A stretch of 64,000 nt of DNA. Source: Sinomonas cellulolyticus (lineage in GTDB: Bacteria; Actinomycetota; Actinomycetes; Actinomycetales; Micrococcaceae). Under the pieces are notes generated by a model. That model made no database searches. It was not told the origin of the DNA and was given only the letters and a program-made list of their open reading frames with translations. Below are positions 23,810-31,291 of the stretch, one piece after another; the first letter of the stretch is position 1, and each line of letters begins with the position of its first letter. The position numbers were made by a program, and so were the translations under genes. The stretch spans positions 1 through 64,000 of the forward strand of contig NZ_BNCM01000016.1 in NCBI RefSeq assembly GCF_014656475.1, given 5' to 3'.

Positions 23810-25513
23810 GTGCCCCCCACCGCCCAGCCCGACCGCACGAATCCCTCCGCCGACTGGTGGCGCCAGGCCGCCGTCTACCAGATCTACCCCCGCAGCTTCG
23901 CGGACTCCAACGGCGACGGCATCGGCGACCTCCGAGGCATCACGTCGCGCGTGCCCTACCTCGCGGCGCTGGGGGTCGACGCCGTGTGGCTCAGCCCGTT
24001 CTACCCGTCCGCGCTCGCGGATGGCGGGTACGACGTCGACGACTACCGCGACGTCGATCCGCGCCTCGGCACACTGGACGACTTCGACGAGATGGCGGCG
24101 GCGCTGCACGCGGCCGGGATCAAGGTGATCGTGGACATCGTCCCGAACCACACCTCCGACCGCCACGAGTGGTTCCGGGAGGCACTCGCCTCCGCTCCCG
24201 GCTCCGCGGCCCGCGACCGCTACATCTTCCGTGACGGCCGGGGCGAGCATGGCGAGCTGCCCCCCAACGGCTGGACCTCGATCTTCGGCGGCGGCGCGTG
24301 GGAGCGGGTCACGGAGAATGACGGCACCCCCGGCCAGTGGTACTTCCACCTCTTCGCCAAGGAGCAGCCCGACCTCAACTGGGACAACCCCGAGGTGCAC
24401 GAGGACTTCCTGCGCACCCTGCGCTTCTGGTCGGACCGGGGCGTGGACGGATTCCGGGTCGACGTCGCGCACGGGCTCAAGAAGGACATGGAGGGGATCC
24501 ACGACGACCTCGCCACCATCCACCGCGCCGACCTCTTCGACTCCGGCGAGCACCCCCTCTGGGACCGTGACGAGGTCCACTCCGTCTACGCCGAATGGCG
24601 CAAGGTCCTCAACGAATACAACCCACCCCGCACGGCGGTGGCCGAGGCATGGGTCCACGCAGACCGTCGGGCCAAGTACGCCTCGCCCGAGGGACTCGGC
24701 CAGGCCTTCAACTTCGATCTCCTCCAAGCGGACTTCGACGCCGGCCAGTTCCGCGACGTGATCACGAAGAACCTCGCCGAGGCTGCGGCCACCGGCGCTT
24801 CCTCGACGTGGGTCCTGTCCAACCACGACGTGGTGCGGCACGCGACGCGGTACGGCCTTCCGAAGGGTTCGGGCCGGGGCATCGCGGGCGCCGACGGGAA
24901 GGACTGGCTGCTCGACGGCGGGGACCCTGCGGAGGTCGACGCGGCGCTCGGGCTCCGCCGCGCCCAGGCCGCGACGGCGCTGATGCTTGCCCTGCCCGGG
25001 TCTGCGTACCTGTACCAGGGCGAGGAGCTCGGACTGCAGGAAGTGGGCCGCATCCCGGAGACCGAGCGCCAGGATCCCACGTTCTTCCGCAACCGCGGAG
25101 TGGAGGTTGGTCGCGACGGCTGCCGCGTACCGCTGCCGTGGAAGGCCTCTCCGGCGGAAGGCTCGTCCTTCGGCTTCGGCTCCGACGGGTCCCACCTGCC
25201 GCAGCCCGCCTGGTTCAAGGACTACGCCGTGGACGCCGAGGAGGCCGACTCCGACTCGACGCTTGCCTTCTATCGGCGCGCCCTCGCGCGCCGGCGCGAG
25301 CTCGAGGGCCCCGAGCGTCTCGAGTGGGTCGGGGCGGCCGACGACGATGTGCTGCACTTCGCGCGGCCGACGGCGCAGGGATCCTGGCACGTGGTGACCA
25401 ACTTCGGAGACGCCCCCGCTCCGTTGCCGGAGGGTGAGATCCTGCTCGCCACGGCAGAGGTCGAAGGCGGCAAGCTCCCCGCCAACGCGACCGCCTGGGT
25501 CCGGGTGGGGTAG
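23810..25513 (+). CDS. GH13 alpha-glucosidase
   Basis: A 567-residue alpha-amylase-superfamily enzyme that hydrolyses terminal alpha-glucosidic bonds of oligosaccharides. The (beta/alpha)8 barrel opens WWRQAAVYQIYPRSFADSNG. The four conserved regions are present: VDIVPNHTS (N113/H114), GFRVDVAHG with nucleophile D218, VAEAWVHAD with acid/base E279, and WVLSNHDVVRH with D340. A C-terminal beta domain starts near 490. No signal peptide, so it acts in the cytoplasm on imported sugars. GTG at 23810 has AGGAG 5 nt upstream and gives the normal length; earlier in-frame starts lie in the promoter. Divergent ROK gene suggests sugar-induced expression. Confidence 0.93.
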   Translation: MPPTAQPDRTNPSADWWRQAAVYQIYPRSFADSNGDGIGDLRGITSRVPYLAALGVDAVWLSPFYPSALADGGYDVDDYRDVDPRLGTLDDFDEMAAALHAAGIKVIVDIVPNHTSDRHEWFREALASAPGSAARDRYIFRDGRGEHGELPPNGWTSIFGGGAWERVTENDGTPGQWYFHLFAKEQPDLNWDNPEVHEDFLRTLRFWSDRGVDGFRVDVAHGLKKDMEGIHDDLATIHRADLFDSGEHPLWDRDEVHSVYAEWRKVLNEYNPPRTAVAEAWVHADRRAKYASPEGLGQAFNFDLLQADFDAGQFRDVITKNLAEAAATGASSTWVLSNHDVVRHATRYGLPKGSGRGIAGADGKDWLLDGGDPAEVDAALGLRRAQAATALMLALPGSAYLYQGEELGLQEVGRIPETERQDPTFFRNRGVEVGRDGCRVPLPWKASPAEGSSFGFGSDGSHLPQPAWFKDYAVDAEEADSDSTLAFYRRALARRRELEGPERLEWVGAADDDVLHFARPTAQGSWHVVTNFGDAPAPLPEGEILLATAEVEGGKLPANATAWVRVG

Positions 25514-25606
25514 CAGCCGACGCCGCGCGTCACGGGCGCGGGGACGACTTCCGCGCCGCCCGAGGCCCGGATACCGTGGGGTGAGACCACGTCAGGGAGG
25601 GCAGCG

Positions 25607-26050
25607 ATGTCTGAGGCCAATGCAAGCTTCCTCTACGGGCAGGGAGCCCGCCACGAGGACTACGAGCTGGATGCCGAGCAGTGCTGGTCGCTGCTCGGCG
25701 CCTCGGGCGTCGGCAGGTTCGCCTTCCTGCACGAGGGACGGATCTCGGTCTTCCCGGTGGGCTACCTCGTCTTCCGGGGGTCGGTGTACTTCCGGACCTC
25801 CCCCGGGGGAACTGTCTCCCACAGCCTCCCGCAGGAGGGCGTCGCGCTCCAGATCGACGCGACGCAGCCGGCCCAGAAGTCGGGCTGGTCCGTCATGGTG
25901 AGCGGCCGGGCGGAAGCCGTGGTGGACACCGACGAGATCACGGCACTGTTCGGCCAGATGGCAGACGAGCCGTGGGCGGGAGGCGTGCGGGACCTGTTCG
26001 TGCGCGTTGTCCCCGCGGAGCTCACGGGGCGCAGGGTGTTCCTCGCCTAG
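25607..26050 (+). CDS. Pyridoxamine 5'-phosphate oxidase-like flavin-binding protein
   Basis: A 147-residue split beta-barrel protein. LDAEQCWSLLGASGVGRFAF, GRISVFPVGYLVFRGSVYFR and the strand WSVMVSGRAEAVVDTDE match the PNPOx-like family that binds FMN, F420 or heme. Family members reduce or bind small electrophiles; the substrate is unknown. GGGAGGG lies 5 nt before the ATG. Single gene between the glucosidase and an AT-rich intergenic region. Confidence 0.88.
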   Translation: MSEANASFLYGQGARHEDYELDAEQCWSLLGASGVGRFAFLHEGRISVFPVGYLVFRGSVYFRTSPGGTVSHSLPQEGVALQIDATQPAQKSGWSVMVSGRAEAVVDTDEITALFGQMADEPWAGGVRDLFVRVVPAELTGRRVFLA

Positions 26051-26078
26051 TTCCCGGACGCAGCACCCCGCAATTAAT

Positions 26079-26101
26079 AAAATCGCTTGACATAAAAATC
26101 G
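26079..26101 (+). promoter_or_regulatory. AT-rich direct-repeat region with TTGACA
   Basis: AAAATCG repeats start 16 bp apart around TTGACA (26087-26092) in a short AT-rich island. It may be the promoter/operator for the 56-codon ORF. The -10 (TGAACT at 26110) is poor. Confidence 0.4.
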
Positions 26102-26178
26102 ATGCGCTCTGAACTGGATCCATCGGGGTTGGCTGGGGAGCCCACTTCTTCGACGGAAAGTCAGTCAGGGAGAGTGTC

Positions 26179-26349
26179 ATGCCCGAGAAGGTCAAGGGGT
26201 CCGTTGCCGCGCCAGTGAGCGGGTCGGCGCCAACGGAGGTCGGTCCCATCGCGGCCAAGGCCAGCGCCGCGCCCGGCCTGCCGGCCGGGATCCGATGGTG
26301 GGAGGCCTGCGGCGGATGGAGCGTGCGGTACTGGCTGGGAAACGTCTGA
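26179..26349 (+). CDS. Small ORF, 56 codons, aromatic C-terminus
   Basis: An unrecognised 56-residue ORF starting MPEKVKGSVAAPVSGSAPTE and ending GIRWWEACGGWSVRYWLGNV. AGGGAGAG precedes the ATG by 5 nt. Upstream, an AT-rich stretch has TTGACA (26087-26092) and two AAAATCG direct repeats (26079-26085, 26095-26101), though no strong -10 at the right distance. The N-terminal two thirds are Ala/Pro/Ser-rich and the last 20 residues have four Trp and one Cys. It could be a real peptide, a leader, or a fossil of a larger gene. No processing or transport enzymes are adjacent. Confidence 0.4.
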   Translation: MPEKVKGSVAAPVSGSAPTEVGPIAAKASAAPGLPAGIRWWEACGGWSVRYWLGNV

Positions 26350-26405
26350 TAGCCCTGGCGGGAACGGGCGCTGGCGCCGATGTGCGTCGGCACCCTGCGC
26401 GGCGA

Positions 26406-26411
26406 TACCGT
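26406..26411 (+). promoter_or_regulatory. -10 box of a probable leaderless promoter
   Basis: TACCGT ends 6 nt before the ATG of the CitE-like gene. Confidence 0.45.
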
Positions 26412-26417
26412 TGACCC

Positions 26418-27305
26418 ATGACGTCAACAGCCTCCGCCGATTCGACCCGTCCGGTCACCGCTGCGCGACCTGCGCCGGCCCGGACGATCAGCCCCGAGAT
26501 CGCCCGTTCGTGGCTTCTGGTCAACGCCATGAAGACGGAGCTGTTCGACGAGTCGTCAGCCTCGCGCGCCGACGCCGTCATCCTCGACATCGAGGATGCC
26601 GTGGATCCCTCGCACAAGGACGATGCGCGCGAGAACGTCTCGCGCTGGCTTGCCGACGGCGGCCGTGCCTGGGTCCGCGTCAACGACGCCACGAGCCCGT
26701 TCTGGGCCGACGACCTGGCGGGGCTGCGCGGCAATCCGGGACTGCTCGGCGTCGTGCTCGCCAAGACTGAGTCCGCCGACCAGGTGACCGAGAGCTTCCA
26801 CCGGATGGACGGCAAGACCCCGGTGATCCCGCTCGTCGAGTCGGCCGTAGGCATCGAGGAGGCCAACCACATCGCGAAGGCCCAGGGCGCGTTCCGCCTC
26901 GCCTTCGGCTCTGGCGACTTCCGACGCGACACCGGCATGGCCGCGACCCCCGAGGCGATGGCCTACCCGCGGGCCAAGCTCGTCGTCGCCTCGCGCGTGG
27001 GCAACCTCCCCGGCCCCATCGACGGACCGACGGTCGGAACCAACCACCCCATCCTGCGCGAGCAGAGTGCGATCACGGTGATGATGGGCATGACCGGCAA
27101 GCTGTGCCTCGCGATCGACCAGACGACCGTCATCAACGAGGTCATCTCCCCGACGCCGAGCGACGTTGCGTGGGCCTCGGACTTCATGGAGGACTTCGAA
27201 GCGAACGGGCGCGTCATCCGGGACGGCTCCGACCTTCCGCGTCTGGGGCGTGCCGAGAAGATCATGAAGCTCGCCAACGCCTTCGGCGTCCGGCCGGCGC
27301 TCTAG
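26418..27305 (+). CDS. CitE-like HpcH/HpaI aldolase/lyase family protein
   Basis: A 295-residue TIM-barrel protein of the citrate-lyase beta/malyl-CoA lyase family. RADAVILDIEDAVDPSHKDD carries the metal-binding Glu/Asp, RAWVRVNDATSPFW the first substrate loop, VIPLVESAVGIEEANHIAKA the second acidic site and LAFGSGDFRRDTG the CoA-proximal loop. CitE-like enzymes cleave or form beta-hydroxyacyl-CoA compounds such as malyl- or citramalyl-CoA. No citrate lyase alpha or gamma subunits are nearby, so it is a stand-alone lyase with unknown substrate. The small membrane protein follows after 6 bp and is probably co-transcribed. Confidence 0.88.
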   Translation: MTSTASADSTRPVTAARPAPARTISPEIARSWLLVNAMKTELFDESSASRADAVILDIEDAVDPSHKDDARENVSRWLADGGRAWVRVNDATSPFWADDLAGLRGNPGLLGVVLAKTESADQVTESFHRMDGKTPVIPLVESAVGIEEANHIAKAQGAFRLAFGSGDFRRDTGMAATPEAMAYPRAKLVVASRVGNLPGPIDGPTVGTNHPILREQSAITVMMGMTGKLCLAIDQTTVINEVISPTPSDVAWASDFMEDFEANGRVIRDGSDLPRLGRAEKIMKLANAFGVRPAL

Positions 27306-27311
27306 GCCGCT

Positions 27312-27536
27312 GTGCCGAACGACTACTGGGAGGCTTCCTCTCCCCTGTACAGGAAGACCGTGTTCACCGGCATGGCCTTCCTCGGCATCGGGATCGTGCT
27401 GAGCATCGTCGGCAACTTCGGCCACATCATGTGGCTCACCTACGCGTCGATCGCCGTCATCGGGATCGGTCTCATGGCCCACCTCGTGGGGCTCGGCATC
27501 CGCGTCCGCGACGCGAAGCGCCGCGCCCGCCAGTGA
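27312..27536 (+). CDS. Small two-helix membrane protein
   Basis: A 74-residue protein with two transmembrane helices (TVFTGMAFLGIGIVLSIVGN and LTYASIAVIGIGLMAHLVGL) and a basic cytoplasmic tail (RVRDAKRRARQ). GTG start, 6 bp after the CitE-like gene. No function is known to me. Confidence 0.75.
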   Translation: MPNDYWEASSPLYRKTVFTGMAFLGIGIVLSIVGNFGHIMWLTYASIAVIGIGLMAHLVGLGIRVRDAKRRARQ

Positions 27537-27561
27537 CGGCGCCCGTCGAGCAGGGCGCGCC
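27537..27561. terminator. Possible bidirectional terminator
   Basis: GCGCCC (27539-27544) pairs with GGGCGC (27553-27558) across an 8-nt loop in the 27 bp between the convergent small membrane protein and SulP genes. Confidence 0.45.
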
Positions 27562-27563
27562 GG

Positions 27564-29279
27564 TCAGAGGGGCCGGGCGTGCGCCCGCTGCACATGGCTG
27601 CGCGCGTGCTCGACGGCGTCTGCGAGGGAGTCGAAGAGATGCCGATGGTGGCGCAGCTCGGCGATGACGCCCACCCGCCGGACGAGTTCGAGATGCTGCT
27701 CCTGCACCCCCTTGAGCAGAACCGTGATTCCCCGGGCCTCGAGCGTCCGCACCGCCTCGACGAGCGCCTGCGTCCCCGTCGCGTCGAGATAGCGCAGCTG
27801 CGAGAGCCTGAGGATGACCACGTCCACGCCGGCTGAGGACTGGGAGGTCATCTCCTCCACGATGCGCTCGGCTGCACCGAAGAACATGAGCCCGTCGAGG
27901 CGGAAGACGGCGATGTGCTCGTCGCCCTCGTGGGCGGGGCCGGGGATCGGCTCGCGCCGGACCCCTCCGAGCTTCGCGAACTGGCGCAGCGTGAGCAGTG
28001 CCGCGGCGACGAGGCCGATCTGGATCGCCACAATAAGGTCGAAGGAGACGGTGATGACGGCGGTGAGGACGAAGGCGAGTGCGTCCTGCCTGGTCGAGCC
28101 GAGGATGCGCCGGGCCGTCCGCACCGACACCATGCGCGCCGCGGTGACCATGAGCACCCCCGCGAGCGCGGCGAGCGGGATCTCCGCGACGAGCGGCGCG
28201 GCGAGGTAGACGACGCCGAGCAGCACGAGCGCGTGCACGACTGCCGCGAGCCGTGAGCGGCCCCCGGAGCGGACGTTGACCGCGGTCCTGGCGATGGCCC
28301 CCGTGGCGGGCATTCCGCCGAACAGGCCGGCCGCGACGGAGGCAAGGCCTTGGCCTACAAGCTCCCGGTCCGGGTTGTAGGGACCCGTGGTGCGGCCGTC
28401 CGGACCGTTGAGCCCGGACGCGACGCGGGCGGAGAGCAGCGATTCGATGGCGGCGAGCGCGGCGATCGCGAGGGCGGGGCCGCCGAGCGCGGGCAGGTCC
28501 GAGAGCCCCAGGGCGGGGAGCGAAGGCGCGGGCAGCGACATGGGCAGTTCGCCGATCCGCTCGACGTCGAGCCCGAGGAGGCCCACGGCGAGGGCTGCGG
28601 CGATGATCGCGATGAGGCTCGCCGGGAGTGCGCGGTGGATCTTCGGCACCAGGAGTGTCACCGCCGCAACGAGCGCGACGACGCCGATGCTCGCCGCCGC
28701 GCGGGGCCACGGCGCCGAGCCGACCGCCTCAGCCGCGGCCACCGCGGTATTGAGCCCCGCTGGCACGTGAGAGGACACCGCAGCCGGGACCTGCTGCAGG
28801 AAGATGATGACGCCGATCCCCAGCGTGAACCCCTCGACGACCGGCCAGGGGATGTAGGCCACAGCCCGACCGAGCCGGGACGCGCCGAGCAGGACGACGA
28901 TGGCCCCGGCCAGGACGGACAGCAGGGCGACCGCACCGACGCCGTGGCTGGCGACGATGGGGGCGAGGACCACGACCATGGCACCGGTGGGGCCCGAGAC
29001 CTGCACGTGCGAGCCCCCGAACACCGCTGCGACGAACCCGGCGACGATCGCCGTGACGAGTCCGGCCTCGGCGCCCACTCCGGAGCTGACGCCGAAGGCG
29101 AGGGCGAGGGGAAGGGCGACAATTCCCACGGTGACGCCGGCGAGGAGGTCGCCCCGCCAGGTCCGCCCCAGGGAGGCGTAGTCGGAGCGATGGGGGAGGA
29201 GGGCTGCGGTGGTGCGGAGGAGGCGGGACGCGGTGGCGCGCGGGGTGAGTCCCCCGCGCGGTGAGCCGACGGCGCCCAC
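27564..29279 (-). CDS. SulP family anion transporter with STAS domain
   Basis: A 571-residue SLC26/SulP permease. About 12-14 membrane segments (45-430) include the family signature region GGSHVQVSGPTGAMVVVLAP and PALAIAALAAIESLLSARVA. The C-terminal STAS domain (about 465-560) contains VAVFRLDGLMFFGAAERI-like sequence and LRYLDATGTQALVEAVRTLE. SulP proteins carry sulfate, bicarbonate or other anions. GTG start directly abuts the stop of the ArsR gene (TGA-GTG), so the two are translated together. The ArsR operator upstream implies control by a metal, redox or anion signal. Confidence 0.92.
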   Translation of the reverse strand: MGAVGSPRGGLTPRATASRLLRTTAALLPHRSDYASLGRTWRGDLLAGVTVGIVALPLALAFGVSSGVGAEAGLVTAIVAGFVAAVFGGSHVQVSGPTGAMVVVLAPIVASHGVGAVALLSVLAGAIVVLLGASRLGRAVAYIPWPVVEGFTLGIGVIIFLQQVPAAVSSHVPAGLNTAVAAAEAVGSAPWPRAAASIGVVALVAAVTLLVPKIHRALPASLIAIIAAALAVGLLGLDVERIGELPMSLPAPSLPALGLSDLPALGGPALAIAALAAIESLLSARVASGLNGPDGRTTGPYNPDRELVGQGLASVAAGLFGGMPATGAIARTAVNVRSGGRSRLAAVVHALVLLGVVYLAAPLVAEIPLAALAGVLMVTAARMVSVRTARRILGSTRQDALAFVLTAVITVSFDLIVAIQIGLVAAALLTLRQFAKLGGVRREPIPGPAHEGDEHIAVFRLDGLMFFGAAERIVEEMTSQSSAGVDVVILRLSQLRYLDATGTQALVEAVRTLEARGITVLLKGVQEQHLELVRRVGVIAELRHHRHLFDSLADAVEHARSHVQRAHARPL

Positions 29280-29666
29280 TCAGGCCGCGCCGTCGTGCGT
29301 CGTGGCGGTGCCGAACCCGGGCAGCGCTGACGCCGCCTCGAGCTGCTGGCGTGCGTCCGCGAGAGTGTCCAGGAGGAAGGTGCGCGCGATCGCGAGGAGC
29401 TCGGCGATCTTCGGGTGGGCCAGGGAGTAGGTGACGCTGTTGGCGGTGCGCACACTCGTGACGACGCCGTGGCGTCGCAGCGTCGCGAGGTGCTGCGAGA
29501 GGTGGGAGGCCTCGAGCCCCGTGCCCTCAAGGAGGGTGCTCACCGGGCAGGACTGGCCGGGCGAGTCGGCGAGGATCTCGAGGATGCGGACGCGCGCCGG
29601 ATGCGCGAGGCCCTTGAACAGGTTCGCCTTGATCTCGTAGAGCGGGGCCTCGCGGTCGCTGAACAT
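29280..29666 (-). CDS. ArsR/SmtB family repressor
   Basis: A 128-residue winged-helix repressor: FKGLAHPARVRILEILADSP, then the recognition helix region LEASHLSQHLATLRRHGVVT and the wing VRTANSVTYSLAHPKIAELL. The alpha-3 position that holds metal ligands in ArsR/CadC reads SCPVSTLLEGT, with only one cysteine, so a metal-thiolate site is not obvious. GGAGG precedes the ATG. It is the first gene of a two-gene operon with SulP, and the palindrome at 29697-29720 is its likely operator. Confidence 0.9.
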   Translation of the reverse strand: MFSDREAPLYEIKANLFKGLAHPARVRILEILADSPGQSCPVSTLLEGTGLEASHLSQHLATLRRHGVVTSVRTANSVTYSLAHPKIAELLAIARTFLLDTLADARQQLEAASALPGFGTATTHDGAA

Positions 29667-29696
29667 GGTGCCTCCGGGAACGCGCTGCCGCGCGAA

Positions 29697-29720
29697 TGAT
29701 GAATTGATGAATTCATCATA
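29697..29720. promoter_or_regulatory. Operator of the arsR-sulP operon
   Basis: A perfect 14-bp palindrome TGATGAATTCATCA (29705-29718) overlapped on the left by another half-site TGATGAAT (29697-29704). It lies 31-54 bp upstream of the ArsR-family start codon, the usual place for autorepression. Confidence 0.75.
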
Positions 29721-29756
29721 TCTTCAATCCATGGGGCGGGGAAGGGCTGCACCCCC

Positions 29757-30266
29757 TCATCTGTGGGGCGCCATGAAGACGACCGTCAGGAGGGTGAAGC
29801 CGGCAAGTGCCATCCCGAGGACCACCGCGGCGAAGTAGAGGCCCCGCTCCGCCTCGGGCCAGATTCCCAGCGCCACCGCAGCGAGCGAGGCGATGAGTCC
29901 CGCGCCGAGGGGTCCTCCCACGCCGACGTAGACGGCCCGCAGCCTTCGGAGCGACCGGGATGAGAGCCTTGCGAACGACTTCGACTCGGGAGAGGAGATG
30001 TCCATCAGCCACAGCGCGATGAGGGCGGCGAGTGCGAACAGGGCGCACGTGAGCCACAGGACGTGTCCCGTGAACCCCAATTGGGAGAGGGCCACCGGGG
30101 CGAGGCAGGAGATCAGGATCCAGACCCCCACCCAGGTGACGAAGCGCAGCGACGAGATGATCACGGCATCTCCGGGATCCGTGCTGCGCACACTGATGAG
30201 CGCGCCGAACCCCACGAAGATGCCGGCGATCTCCGCAACCGCCAGCAGCAGTCCGGTATCGGGCAT
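29757..30266 (-). CDS. Five-helix membrane protein, unknown function
   Basis: A 169-residue protein with five hydrophobic segments (LLLAVAEIAGIFVGFGALIS, FVTWVGVWILISCLAPVAL, VLWLTCALFALAALIALWLM, GGPLGAGLIASLAAVALGIW, FAAVVLGMALAGFTLLTVVF). ATG at 30266 with GGAGGT 6 nt upstream; the frame stays open upstream to 30857 but that part is antisense to the MaoC gene. I do not recognise the family. Confidence 0.75.
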   Translation of the reverse strand: MPDTGLLLAVAEIAGIFVGFGALISVRSTDPGDAVIISSLRFVTWVGVWILISCLAPVALSQLGFTGHVLWLTCALFALAALIALWLMDISSPESKSFARLSSRSLRRLRAVYVGVGGPLGAGLIASLAAVALGIWPEAERGLYFAAVVLGMALAGFTLLTVVFMAPHR

Positions 30267-30368
30267 CGCGCACCTCCGGTCGCTGGGCCTGTTCCGCACG
30301 GTACGCGCAGCCCGCGAGGTCGACCAGACTTGGCGATGCTGGCCGCGAGAAGCATCCGGCCCACCCGA

Positions 30369-30374
30369 TAGGCT
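30369..30374 (+). promoter_or_regulatory. -10 box of a probable leaderless promoter
   Basis: TAGGCT ends 6 nt before the ATG of the first MaoC gene; no ribosome-binding site is present. Confidence 0.5.
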
Positions 30375-30380
30375 TTCACC

Positions 30381-30842
30381 ATGGCCATCAACCCCGACCT
30401 CGCCGGTCGCGTCTACCCGCCCGCCGAGGCGTACGACGTGGGCCGGGAGAAGATCCGTGAGTTCGCCCGCGCCGTCAAGGCCGAGCATCCCGCCCACTAC
30501 GACGTCGAGGCCGCGCGGGCTCTCGGCCACGCGGACCTCGTCGCGCCGCCCACGTTCGCGATCATCGTGGCCCAGCGCGCGGACGCCCAGCTCATCGCTG
30601 ACCCCGAGTCGGGCATCGACTTCTCCCGCGTGGTGCACGCCGAGCAGCGCTTCACGCACCATCGGCCGATCGTCGCCGGGGACCGCCTGGTTGCCGAGCT
30701 CCACGTGGACACCGTCCGCGCAATGGGCGGCGGAGCGATGATCACCACGCGCGCCGAGATCACCGCCGCCGGCGAGGGAAGCGACGGCGGCAAGGTGGCG
30801 ACGACCGTGTCGTCGATCCTGGTGAGGGGAGAGGGCCAGTGA
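30381..30842 (+). CDS. MaoC-type hydroxyacyl dehydratase subunit (HadA-like)
   Basis: A 153-residue hot-dog fold protein of the FAS1-DH/HadA type. VGREKIREFARAVKAEHPAH opens the domain and APPTFAIIVAQRADAQLI is the substrate helix; VVHAEQRFTHHRPIVAGDRL is the conserved strand pair. HadA-type subunits lack the catalytic Asp/His and form a heterodimer with a HadB-type partner to dehydrate (3R)-hydroxyacyl chains. The partner overlaps it by 4 bp. The order hadA-hadB-murB is common in actinobacteria; here an MFS gene is interposed. Confidence 0.87.
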   Translation: MAINPDLAGRVYPPAEAYDVGREKIREFARAVKAEHPAHYDVEAARALGHADLVAPPTFAIIVAQRADAQLIADPESGIDFSRVVHAEQRFTHHRPIVAGDRLVAELHVDTVRAMGGGAMITTRAEITAAGEGSDGGKVATTVSSILVRGEGQ

Positions 30843-31282
30843 GCCGGAAGCCGGCATTCGAAAGCCTCGAGAAGGGCGCCGAGATCGGCCGCCGCGAGGT
30901 CGCCGTCACGAGGGCCGACCTCGTCAAGTACGCAGGGGCCTCCGGGGACTTCAACCCGATCCACTGGAACAACGACTTCGCCACCGCCGTGGAGCTGCCC
31001 GGCGTGATCGCCCACGGCATGTTCACCATGGGCTCTGCCGTCCAGCTCGTGACCGACTGGGCCGGCGACCCCGGTGCCGTGGTGGACTACCAGACGCGCT
31101 TCACGAAGCCCGTCCCCGTGGCGGACACGACGGGCACGGACGAGCCCGGAGCCATCCTCGAGGTGGTCGGGACCGTCGGTGCCCTCGACGCCGACGCGCG
31201 GACGGCTCGCATCGACCTCACCGTCACGAACGACGGCCAGCGCGTGCTGACCAAGGCGCAGGCCGTCGTCCGGCTGGGCTGA
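30839..31282 (+). CDS. MaoC-type hydroxyacyl dehydratase subunit (HadB-like)
   Basis: A 147-residue hot-dog protein with the hydratase-2 motif: VKYAGASGDFNPIHWNNDFA, which carries the catalytic Asp and His, followed by GVIAHGMFTMGSAVQLV. It should supply the active site to the HadA-like protein encoded just upstream. The GTG start overlaps the preceding stop (GTGA), showing coupled translation. Substrate may be ACP- or CoA-bound. Confidence 0.9.
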   Translation: MSRKPAFESLEKGAEIGRREVAVTRADLVKYAGASGDFNPIHWNNDFATAVELPGVIAHGMFTMGSAVQLVTDWAGDPGAVVDYQTRFTKPVPVADTTGTDEPGAILEVVGTVGALDADARTARIDLTVTNDGQRVLTKAQAVVRLG

Positions 31283-31291
31283 GCGGGCCCG

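Noticed and set aside
26179..26349. Lasso-peptide or other RiPP precursor
   Set aside because: No acidic residue at ring position 7-9, no leader motif, and no maturation or export genes nearby.
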